Shown here in pieces: positions 1 through 4,466 of a stretch of 7,138 nt of DNA; the stretch's first letter is position 1, and each line of letters begins with the position of its first letter. Under the pieces are notes generated by a model, which searched no databases, was not told the origin of the DNA, and saw nothing but the letters and a program-made list of their open reading frames with translations. This DNA is from Methanomassiliicoccales archaeon PtaB.Bin134 (GTDB lineage Archaea; Thermoplasmatota; Thermoplasmata; Methanomassiliicoccales; UBA472): the NCBI GenBank assembly GCA_002067045.1, contig MVPZ01000137.1, positions 1 through 7,138 of the forward strand, given 5' to 3'. The position numbers and the translations under genes are program-made.

Positions 1-180
1 GATCTCGATCTCATGTCCCCGGTACACCCGGTGCCCGCTCTTCCTCTCCACGGTGACCCCCGGCCAGTTGCCCACATGCTGACGTGAGCCGGTCAGGGCG
101 TTGAAGAGCGAGCTCTTCCCCACGTTGGGATTTCCGCACAATGCGACCGTGATCCTCATCTTCTCCTGCTTGGCGGTCAT
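1..180 (-). CDS. feoB: FeoB, ferrous iron transporter, N-terminal GTPase end (partial)
   Basis: This is the first 60 codons of the ferrous-iron permease FeoB; the rest lies beyond the left edge. FeoB has an N-terminal G-protein domain and a C-terminal membrane permease that imports Fe(II). The visible part shows the P-loop [12 protein letters not shown] (residues 16-27) and the G2 region [13 protein letters not shown] (residues 37-49), where T43 is the expected switch-I threonine. GNWPGVTVE is highly characteristic of FeoB. The ATG at 180 lies 1 nt after the feoA stop codon and is preceded by GGTGA at a suitable distance. An in-frame ATG at 159 (residue 8, MRITVALCG) also has a purine-rich GGAG just upstream and is the alternative start. 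The gene is co-transcribed with feoA and so should be under the iron-box control described at 468-540. Confidence 0.96.
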   Translation of the reverse strand, partial: MTAKQEKMRITVALCGNPNVGKSSLFNALTGSRQHVGNWPGVTVERKSGHRVYRGHEIEI

Positions 181-181
181 A

Positions 182-469
182 CTATTCACCAATCCTTCCG
201 GGTTCGGGTCTCCTGGGCGGGTCCAGGGATACGCTTACCATTGCGGCCTCCACGGCACGCAGGGAAAGGTTGTAGCCCTTTACGCTGATCTCCAGGGGAT
301 CCCCCATCGGGGCCCTCCTCAGGACCTCCACCGCCGTCCCGGGGACCAGTCCCATGGCCATGATCCGGCCGCGGACGGACCCGGAACCTCTTATCGAGGT
401 AACGTAAACCCTCCCTCCGACAGGCACTTCGGCGAGGTCCATCAAATCATTCCGCTCGTTCGAGTTCAT
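182..469 (-). CDS. feoA: FeoA, SH3-like cytosolic partner of FeoB
   Basis: This encodes a 95-residue FeoA-family protein, a small SH3-fold cytosolic protein that supports FeoB-mediated Fe(II) uptake. The core [25 protein letters not shown] (about residues 17-41), followed by [34 protein letters not shown] (about 42-75), matches the family pattern of RLxxMGLxPGxxVEVxRxAPxGDPLxIxVxGxxLxLR. Length is slightly above the usual 75-85 because of a short N-terminal extension and a proline/arginine-rich tail ([12 protein letters not shown]). The ATG at 469 is preceded by AGGTG (481-477), which acts as a ribosome-binding site and lies inside an inverted repeat. It is the first gene of a feoA-feoB operon with a 1-nt gap. 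Promoter and operators lie at 468-540. Confidence 0.95.
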   Translation of the reverse strand: MNSNERNDLMDLAEVPVGGRVYVTSIRGSGSVRGRIMAMGLVPGTAVEVLRRAPMGDPLEISVKGYNLSLRAVEAAMVSVSLDPPRRPEPGRIGE

Positions 470-485
470 TTAGGAACACCTAAAT
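468..485. promoter_or_regulatory. Second iron-box-like inverted repeat over the feoA ribosome-binding site and start codon
   Basis: ATTTAGG, a 4-nt spacer, then CCTAAAT forms an inverted repeat with 7-bp arms. Its arms are identical to those of the palindrome at 521-540. The centres of the two repeats are 54 bp apart, about five helical turns. The repeat overlaps the feoA ribosome-binding site (481-477) and the first two bases of the ATG, and lies just downstream of the predicted transcription start. This suggests a second operator for the same repressor. Confidence 0.75.
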
Positions 486-510
486 TTATTTGATGGGTAA
501 AACACCAATC

Positions 511-521
511 CATATTAAAAG
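511..521 (-). promoter_or_regulatory. TATA box of feoAB
   Basis: On the minus strand the sequence CTTTTAATATG reads as an archaeal TATA box. A start of transcription about 26 nt downstream would fall near 491, giving a leader of about 22 nt before the feoA ATG at 469. The perfect palindrome at 521-540 abuts this element on its upstream side, where the BRE/TFB contact would be. A second inverted repeat (468-485) lies just downstream of the predicted start. The assignment is by motif and spacing only. Confidence 0.7.
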
Positions 522-540
522 ATTTAGGATATCCTAAATC
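521..540. promoter_or_regulatory. Perfect 20-bp palindrome, candidate iron-repressor (DtxR/IdeR-type) operator
   Basis: GATTTAGGAT followed by ATCCTAAATC is a perfect 20-bp inverted repeat. TTAGG...CCTAA arms are typical of binding sites for DtxR/IdeR/MntR-family metal-dependent repressors. It directly abuts the upstream edge of the feoAB TATA box, so bound repressor should hinder TFB/TBP. The palindrome and its position are seen; the identity of the repressor is inferred, and no such regulator is encoded in this window. Confidence 0.82.
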
Positions 541-542
541 TA

Positions 543-551
543 ATCCTAAAA
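543..551. promoter_or_regulatory. Extra iron-box half-site, 12-bp direct repeat of the main operator arm
   Basis: ATCCTAAAA at 543-551 repeats the right arm of the palindrome (ATCCTAAA at 531-538) with an offset of exactly 12 bp. No convincing inverted partner is seen on its right side. It lies between the feo operator and the TATA box of the divergent HD-domain gene (573-578). It may extend cooperative repressor binding toward that gene. This is weak evidence on its own. Confidence 0.4.
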
Positions 552-572
552 ATTGGCCCCTTGAACGCACGA

Positions 573-578
573 TTATAT
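573..578 (+). promoter_or_regulatory. TATA box of the HD-domain gene
   Basis: TTATAT within GATTATATCC is centred about 25.5 nt before the ATG at 601. With the usual archaeal spacing, transcription would start at or next to the A of the ATG, so the mRNA is probably leaderless. There is no Shine-Dalgarno-like sequence directly before the ATG, which agrees. Confidence 0.65.
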
Positions 579-600
579 CCGAAGTGCACGATTCTCACAC

Positions 601-1374
601 ATGGCCAATTTCGAGGTCCCGGTGCATGGGAACGCAAAGCTGCGGGTCGTCATGGAGCGCATCAACACGGACGAGGAGCTCAAGGCCCTCTGGAAGGCCT
701 CGAACATCAACGCCATCGACCGCCTGGGCTTCAGCGACCACGGGTCCACCCATGTGAGGATCGTGGCCCGAAACGCCCTGAAGATGCTCCGCCTGCTGAT
801 CGAGGCCGGGCACCTTCCCGGGGTGGTCAAGAACTACGGCCTGGGCAATGACGACGCGGAGGTGGTCGTGGTGCTAGCGTCGGCCTTGCACGACATCGGC
901 CTCTCCGTGCACCGCGAGAACCACGATGAGTTCTCCATCACCCTTTCCCAACCGATTCTTCGCCGACTGCTGGATGGCCTGTACCAGGAGCCCTCCCTGA
1001 CCTTCATGGTGGCCGAGGTCCATCACGCCATGATATCCCATCACGAGGGCTTCGTCCCCTACACCATCGAGGGAGGGGTGGTGCGGGTGGCGGACGCCCT
1101 GGACATGGAGAAGGGCCGCGCTCGTATCCCATTTGCCAGCGGCAGCGTGAACATTCACTCCGTCAGCGCCCTGGCCATAGACAGGGTCCGGGTGGGCAAG
1201 GGCCAGGAGCGCCCGATACTCATAGACATAATGATGAACAATTCCGCCGGGATATTCCAGGTGGACGAACTGCTGAAGGAGAAGATCGCCCGCTCCGGGC
1301 TGCGGGAGCTCATGACCGTGGAGGTCAAGGTCCCGGACACCGAATGCGGGATAGTGAAGGGTCTGCGCCTCTAA
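601..1374 (+). CDS. HD-domain metal-dependent phosphohydrolase
   Basis: This encodes a 257-residue soluble HD-superfamily protein, probably a metal-dependent phosphohydrolase or phosphodiesterase of unknown substrate. The first conserved histidines are in SDHGSTHV (H47, H51). The signature HD doublet is in ALHDIG (H97-D98), more histidines follow at H104 and H108, then VHHAMISHHEG (141-150), and a last acidic ligand is likely in RVADALDM (D165). The spacing H51...H97-D98...D165 fits an intact HD metal site. The C-terminal part, from about residue 180 (VSALAIDRVRVG through MTVEVKVPD), looks like a separate small alpha/beta domain. The ATG at 601 is the only plausible start; a TATA box 25 nt upstream suggests a leaderless mRNA. 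The gene is divergent from feoAB across 131 bp containing iron-box repeats, and its stop overlaps the PCNA stop. The substrate cannot be read from the sequence. Confidence 0.85.
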   Translation: MANFEVPVHGNAKLRVVMERINTDEELKALWKASNINAIDRLGFSDHGSTHVRIVARNALKMLRLLIEAGHLPGVVKNYGLGNDDAEVVVVLASALHDIGLSVHRENHDEFSITLSQPILRRLLDGLYQEPSLTFMVAEVHHAMISHHEGFVPYTIEGGVVRVADALDMEKGRARIPFASGSVNIHSVSALAIDRVRVGKGQERPILIDIMMNNSAGIFQVDELLKEKIARSGLRELMTVEVKVPDTECGIVKGLRL

Positions 1375-2108
1375 TCGTTCTCGATCCTGGGCGCCAGCAG
1401 GTATCTGACGCTGCCCTTCCCGCCGGCAATGTCGAAGTCCAGCCGCACCGGGAGGTCGTTGCCCAGGTTGATGCTCACGTTGGTCCCGCTAGGAATGGCC
1501 TTTATCATGGTGGCGAAGTAGTCCATGGGGAACAGGGAGCGGATGCTCTCGGAGCACTGCAGGTCCACCAGCAGGGCCTTGGGGAGCTTGAGGCTGACGG
1601 AGTCAGTGTCGCCCTCGGACACCATCTCGAAACCCTCGGTGTTGGCGTTGAGGGCCACGTGGTCGGATATGCTCTCGGCGGCCTTGATGCCCCTCTGCAG
1701 CTCGTCCACGGTGACGGTGATGCGGGCCGGCAGGGTCAGGTTGGGGACCTTGGGGTCGCTCATGCCCTCGGTGCTGACCAGGTTCATGCGGCGGGTGACG
1801 TTCCCGACCATGATGACCAGCCTTCCGCGCTCCTCGTCCTGGCGCATCTCGATGATGTCCCCGGACTTGGAGAGCCTGATGACCTCCTTCAGCTTGTCCA
1901 GGTCCAGTCCCAGGTCGGTCTCGCTCGCGGAGTACTGCTCGAAGGCCTCCTTGCCCAGGGTGAGGTCGATCATGGCCACATGGGCCGGGTCCACGGCCTT
2001 GAGGACTATGCTGTTCTCCCCGATCTTGAACTTGGCCTCATCTATGAGCGTGGAAACGACGTCGACTACGCCTTTGAGAGTGTCGGATCTAAGTTTGGCC
2101 TGAAACAT
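1371..2108 (-). CDS. pcn: PCNA, DNA polymerase sliding clamp
   Basis: This is the archaeal proliferating cell nuclear antigen, a ring-shaped homotrimeric clamp that encircles DNA and tethers DNA polymerase, FEN1, ligase and other factors at the fork. The 245-residue product starts MFQAKLRSDTLKGVVD. It shows hallmark segments LKAVDPAHVAMIDL (36-49), the interdomain region around NVTRRMNLVSTEG (103-115), SLFPMDYFATMIKAI (191-205) and the C-terminal YLLAPRIE (236-243). Length is normal for the family. I chose the ATG at 2108 over the in-frame GTG at 2126. AGGGGA (2118-2113) is a well-placed ribosome-binding site, the family starts at MF(K/Q)AKL, and the TATA box predicts transcription starting near 2121, downstream of the GTG. 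The gene lies just downstream of TFS with its own promoter and overlaps the convergent HD gene by 4 bp at the stop codons. Confidence 0.96.
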   Translation of the reverse strand: MFQAKLRSDTLKGVVDVVSTLIDEAKFKIGENSIVLKAVDPAHVAMIDLTLGKEAFEQYSASETDLGLDLDKLKEVIRLSKSGDIIEMRQDEERGRLVIMVGNVTRRMNLVSTEGMSDPKVPNLTLPARITVTVDELQRGIKAAESISDHVALNANTEGFEMVSEGDTDSVSLKLPKALLVDLQCSESIRSLFPMDYFATMIKAIPSGTNVSINLGNDLPVRLDFDIAGGKGSVRYLLAPRIEND

Positions 2109-2140
2109 TTGGTCCCCTTCTTCCACTGTAAAGTTATGTG

Positions 2141-2150
2141 CTAATTATAA
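2141..2150 (-). promoter_or_regulatory. TATA box of PCNA
   Basis: TTATAATTAG on the minus strand, preceded by the A-rich GGAAAAG (BRE-like), lies about 38 nt before the PCNA ATG at 2108. Normal archaeal spacing puts the transcription start near 2121 and leaves a short leader of about 12 nt containing the AGGGGA ribosome-binding site. It lies in the 66-nt gap after TFS. Confidence 0.68.
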
Positions 2151-2174
2151 CTTTTCCGCAAATGGAACGCTACG

Positions 2175-2480
2175 TCAGTACTCGCGCCAGGAGTGCCCGC
2201 AGGACACGCACCTGTATATCTTGGTCTCCGGTTCGTCCGCCGCCCGGGTCTGCCTCAGCACCCAGAAGGCCTCCTGGTGCCCGCACTTGGGGCAATCGAT
2301 CCTGGTACGGGGAAGGGTGGGGGTGTTGCCGTCGATGATGGTCATCTCCTTGTCCTTGCCGCTGGTGGTGAAACATTTGGGCTCCCCGTTCTTCATGACC
2401 TCGCATCCGCAGGCAGGATTCTTGCAGACGAACTTGTCATTCTCAGGCCTCATGATCTTTTTACACTTGGGACAGAACAT
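2175..2480 (-). CDS. tfs: Transcription factor S (TFS), TFIIS-like RNA cleavage factor
   Basis: This encodes archaeal TFS, a small zinc protein related to the C-terminal zinc ribbon of TFIIS and to RNA polymerase subunits Rpb9/RpoM. It stimulates transcript cleavage by backtracked archaeal RNA polymerase. The 101-residue product has an N-terminal zinc ribbon with C3, C6, C19 and C24, and a C-terminal ribbon with C63, C66, C91 and C94. The catalytic acidic pair D82-E83 is present within QTRAADEPET, followed by YRCVSCGHSWREY. An intact DE pair argues for a cleavage-active TFS rather than an inactive paralogue. The ATG at 2480 (MFCPKC) fits the family. An upstream in-frame GTG at 2501 would lie upstream of the predicted transcription start. 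The gene lies 66 nt upstream of PCNA on the same strand. Confidence 0.95.
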   Translation of the reverse strand: MFCPKCKKIMRPENDKFVCKNPACGCEVMKNGEPKCFTTSGKDKEMTIIDGNTPTLPRTRIDCPKCGHQEAFWVLRQTRAADEPETKIYRCVSCGHSWREY

Positions 2481-2512
2481 CAATTCTCGCCGAACTCCCA
2501 CAAAATATGGGG

Positions 2513-2522
2513 GTATAAAAAA
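2513..2522 (-). promoter_or_regulatory. TATA box of TFS, overlapping a T-run after the upstream membrane-protein gene
   Basis: On the minus strand TTTTTTATAC has its TATA core (2519-2514) centred about 36 nt before the TFS ATG at 2480. That predicts a transcription start near 2490 and a leader of about 10 nt. The six-T run (2522-2517) lies 14 nt past the stop of the upstream gene and could also act as an archaeal oligo-T terminator. The dual role is an inference. Confidence 0.6.
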
Positions 2523-2535
2523 TTATTCTGCGGAC

Positions 2536-3453
2536 TCAGATGAACTTCCAATCGCCTGGCTTGAGGGGCTTCTCCTTGGCCGGCCTCTTGGAGGTGCGCT
2601 TGGCTAGGCCGGCGATGTTGCGGGGCACCGGTTCTTCGTCCTCCGGTTCCTCCCCTTCCTCGTACCAGCGCTCCCTCCCTCCGGAGTACTCCTCTCCATA
2701 GCCGTCGTCCGCCGCCGTGGTGAGGTCCTGCAGGTCGGAGAACCGGATGACCTTCTGCTCCTGGCGGGCGCGGGACGGCCGGGCCGAAACCGGCCGGTTC
2801 CCCCTCACCGCCCTGCGGTCCTCGGGCGGCTCCGCCGGTTCCGCCCTCTCTCCGCTGCTCACGTTGACGGTCATGGAGTTGCCCCCGTGCCTGGCAACGT
2901 AGCTCATCTCCCTTCTGGACTGCTCGGCGAGGATGCCGCCGATGTAGGCGAAGGCCGCGGTGATGATGTAGACGTCCATGCGCATGTTGGTGGATATCTG
3001 GATGGTGTCGATGAAGGAGGTCATGTACATGTCCACGAACACGATGTACGGGGCCAGAAGGGGCACCGCCTCCTCTATCCTCACCAGCAATCGGGACGGG
3101 GTCCAGTCGAAGCCCATTATCACCGTGGGAATGGTGCCGTTCTCAACCAGGAGGCTGACGATGAAGATCATGGTGAGGGGCACCAGGGCTGCCAAGACCC
3201 CCTTCCAGGGCTTTCCGGCCCTCCTTCCGCCGACGAACCCGGCCACCATCTGCCCGAAGACAGGAAGCCACCAGAGCAGCACGGTCAGTATGAAGGAGTA
3301 CTTGACCGCGCTCCAGAACGAATAGGGCACCTGAAGGTCGCGGAACTTCTTGATCTCCTCGTCCTCGTAGACCTCGGAGAGGCGATATACCCCGCGGTCA
3401 ATGAGCGTGTTGGTTACCTCATCGTCCGCGTCGGCGCTACGCCTGAATACCAT
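2536..3453 (-). CDS. Uncharacterised membrane protein with four predicted helices and a charged C-terminal tail
   Basis: I do not recognise this family. The 305-residue product has a charged N-terminal segment and about four hydrophobic helices: roughly 54-76 (from FILTVLLWWLP), 85-103 (GVLAALVPLTMIFIVSLLV), 129-148 and 159-178. The GFVGGRRAGKPWKG loop after helix 1 is glycine-rich and basic, like short re-entrant or hairpin motifs in small archaeal membrane proteins. From about residue 190 on there is a long low-complexity, probably disordered tail, alternating basic (RPSRARQEQK) and acidic (EEGEEPEDEEP) stretches and ending in a lysine-rich segment. I chose the ATG at 3453 because GAAGGGGA precedes it and the TATA box predicts a transcript start near 3484. 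The ATG at 3486, adding 11 residues, is the alternative. An 18-bp palindrome lies in the leader. Its upstream neighbour is a helix-turn-helix gene. Confidence 0.75.
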   Translation of the reverse strand: MVFRRSADADDEVTNTLIDRGVYRLSEVYEDEEIKKFRDLQVPYSFWSAVKYSFILTVLLWWLPVFGQMVAGFVGGRRAGKPWKGVLAALVPLTMIFIVSLLVENGTIPTVIMGFDWTPSRLLVRIEEAVPLLAPYIVFVDMYMTSFIDTIQISTNMRMDVYIITAAFAYIGGILAEQSRREMSYVARHGGNSMTVNVSSGERAEPAEPPEDRRAVRGNRPVSARPSRARQEQKVIRFSDLQDLTTAADDGYGEEYSGGRERWYEEGEEPEDEEPVPRNIAGLAKRTSKRPAKEKPLKPGDWKFI

Positions 3454-3466
3454 CCCATCCCCTTCG

Positions 3467-3484
3467 GTCGGACATATGTCCGAC
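3467..3484. promoter_or_regulatory. Perfect 18-bp palindrome at the predicted transcription start of the membrane-protein gene
   Basis: GTCGGACATATGTCCGAC is a perfect 18-bp palindrome. It begins almost exactly where the TATA box at 3507-3512 predicts transcription to start. It could be an operator for a dimeric repressor. Read as RNA it could form a 5'-end hairpin with a 7-bp stem and AUAU loop just before the ribosome-binding site. If translation really starts at the ATG at 3486, the palindrome would instead be coding. It shares no arms with the iron boxes near feo. Confidence 0.65.
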
Positions 3485-3506
3485 ATTTACATTATGTCAA
3501 GGATAC

Positions 3507-3512
3507 TATAAA
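3507..3512 (-). promoter_or_regulatory. TATA box of the membrane-protein gene
   Basis: TTTATA on the minus strand is preceded by the A-rich GAAAAAGTGA (BRE-like). It is centred 23.5 nt before the upstream candidate ATG at 3486 and 56 nt before the preferred ATG at 3453. The expected start of transcription is about 3484, giving a leader of about 31 nt to the ATG at 3453. Confidence 0.6.
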
Positions 3513-3543
3513 TCACTTTTTCAAACTAGCCCGCAGGCCAGCA

Positions 3544-3900
3544 TCATCTCGGAATGTACCCGCTGAGGCCGTACATCGCCAGGGCGCTCTTGGTGCTCTC
3601 GGGGGTGATGCGGGAGGGTTGGGTGGCGTAGCGCAGGATGTCCTCCAATGGGTATTCCAAGAACTCGGCCAGAAGCTTCAGCCGGGGCATGGGGAAGGCC
3701 TGCTTCCCCTGCATTATCTGCACCACTCCCCATCCCGGATGGACCCGGGACCTGTAACCCAGCCGGCGACCCAGCTCGTTGACCGATCCAGCCTTCTCGA
3801 TGCCCATCTTGATGAGCTGCACCCGGAAGGCCGACTGGATCCAAACACGATCGGCGTCGAAACGGCTCCTAGAACCGAAGCCTGCCGCAAGGTCGGCCAT
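3544..3900 (-). CDS. Putative Xre-like helix-turn-helix DNA-binding protein
   Basis: This encodes a 118-residue basic protein with a likely helix-turn-helix fold. The segment SVNELGRRLGY (39-49) resembles the first helix of the Xre/lambda-repressor motif. PGWGVVQIMQGK (55-66) fits the recognition helix and turn, with an unusual insertion (RSRVH) between the two. PMPRLKLLAEFLEYPLEDILRY (70-91) matches the closing helices of that fold. No second catalytic or ligand domain is visible; the C-terminal 27 residues are short and unassigned. The ATG at 3900 is preferred over the ATG at 3933 because the TATA box at 3922-3929 would be inside the longer frame. The start lies about 25 nt from the TATA centre, implying a leaderless mRNA. 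It lies upstream of the membrane-protein gene on the same strand. Family and role are inferred. Confidence 0.65.
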   Translation of the reverse strand: MADLAAGFGSRSRFDADRVWIQSAFRVQLIKMGIEKAGSVNELGRRLGYRSRVHPGWGVVQIMQGKQAFPMPRLKLLAEFLEYPLEDILRYATQPSRITPESTKSALAMYGLSGYIPR

Positions 3901-3921
3901 GACGAACCATCTCACGGAGGG

Positions 3922-3929
3922 ATATAAAA
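3922..3929 (-). promoter_or_regulatory. TATA box of the helix-turn-helix gene, flanked by an iron-box-like half-site
   Basis: TTTTATAT on the minus strand is centred about 25.5 nt before the ATG at 3900, so transcription probably starts at or next to the start codon. Two nucleotides upstream of the box lies CCTAAAT (3938-3932), the same heptamer that abuts the feoAB TATA box. Only one arm is present here. Confidence 0.62.
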
Positions 3930-3983
3930 TCATTTAGGTGCTTCATTCGTCCCCATCAGGCATGTTCCGCCTACCAAAAACAG

Positions 3984-3990
3984 TATATAT
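3984..3990 (+). promoter_or_regulatory. TATA box of the YjbQ-nuclease-nadC gene group
   Basis: TATATAT preceded by the A-rich CCAAAAACAG (BRE-like) is centred about 27 nt before the ATG at 4014. Transcription should start at about 4012-4014. GAGGTGA lies directly against the ATG with no spacing, so it cannot act as a normal ribosome-binding site for that codon, and the mRNA is probably leaderless. No equally good TATA box is seen before the next two plus-strand genes. Confidence 0.65.
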
Positions 3991-4013
3991 GCATTTGAAG
4001 TAGCCTGAGGTGA

Positions 4014-4433
4014 ATGGGAACGTTCCGAAAGGTGGCCGTGGTGCATACCAAGGGCGAGGGGGATGTCTTGGACATCACCGCCCTGGTCGAAGGGGCCGTG
4101 GCCGAGTCCGGGATGAGGCAGGGCGCCGCCCTGGTGTTCACCCCGCACTCCACCGCCGCCGTGGTCACCCTAGAGAACGAGCCCGGTCTGAGGGAGGACA
4201 TCTCCCAGGCCCTGGAAAGGTGCTTCCCCAAGGGGACGGAGTACCAGCACCACCTGCGCTGGGGCGACGGGAACGGGCACTCGCACGTGCGCTCGACGTT
4301 CCTGGGCGCCTCGGTCACCCTTCCCTTCGACGAGGGGAGGCTGGAAAGAGGCCATTGGCAGCAGGTGGCCCTGCTGGAACTGGACGTCCGAGGGAGGAGC
4401 CGAGAGCTGATAGTTCAGCTCCTGGGCGAATGA
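4014..4433 (+). CDS. YjbQ/UPF0047 family protein (secondary thiamine-phosphate synthase type)
   Basis: This encodes a 139-residue cytosolic protein of the YjbQ/UPF0047 family. Members have been annotated as secondary thiamine-phosphate synthases on the basis of weak activity of the E. coli protein; the true substrate is unsettled. The hallmark motifs are intact: FTPHSTAAVVTLENEPGL (42-59, with H45 and E55) and the histidine-rich segment HHLRWGDGNGHSHVRSTFLG (79-98, with H79, H80, D85, H89 and H91). The C-terminal strand GHWQQVALLELDVRGRSRELIVQ (113-135) is also intact. Length is typical. It is probably the first gene of an operon with the beta-CASP nuclease, which begins 33 nt downstream. Confidence 0.92.
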   Translation: MGTFRKVAVVHTKGEGDVLDITALVEGAVAESGMRQGAALVFTPHSTAAVVTLENEPGLREDISQALERCFPKGTEYQHHLRWGDGNGHSHVRSTFLGASVTLPFDEGRLERGHWQQVALLELDVRGRSRELIVQLLGE

Positions 4434-4466
4434 CCATCAACGATCACGATCAATGAGGTAAACGAA

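Noticed and set aside
101..493. A 130-codon plus-strand open frame opposite feoA and feoB
   Set aside because: It runs through the feo promoter and operators and is antisense to two recognised genes.
2109..2126. GTG start giving PCNA six extra residues (MEEGDQ)
   Set aside because: It lies upstream of the transcription start predicted from the TATA box at 2141-2150, would turn the ribosome-binding site into coding sequence, and is not typical of archaeal PCNA.
1344..2144. A 266-codon plus-strand open frame opposite PCNA
   Set aside because: It is fully antisense to an unmistakable PCNA gene and rich in Gly, Val, His and Asp; a mirror frame of a GC-rich gene.
2702..2770. Possible PCNA-binding (PIP) motif in the membrane-protein tail (QEQKVIRFSDLQDL)
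   Set aside because: The spacing Q-x-x-hydrophobic-x-x-aromatic-aromatic is not met, and a membrane location makes clamp binding unlikely.
2887..3927. A 346-codon plus-strand open frame across the membrane-protein and helix-turn-helix genes
   Set aside because: It spans two promoters and an AT-rich gap, has low-complexity His/Gly/Asp composition and no start signals. The minus-strand frames have TATA boxes, plausible starts and sensible hydrophobic or helix-turn-helix patterns.
4007..4013. GAGGTGA as a ribosome-binding site for the YjbQ gene
   Set aside because: It directly touches the ATG at 4014 with no spacer, and the TATA box predicts transcription starting at about 4012-4014, so it would be mostly absent from the mRNA.
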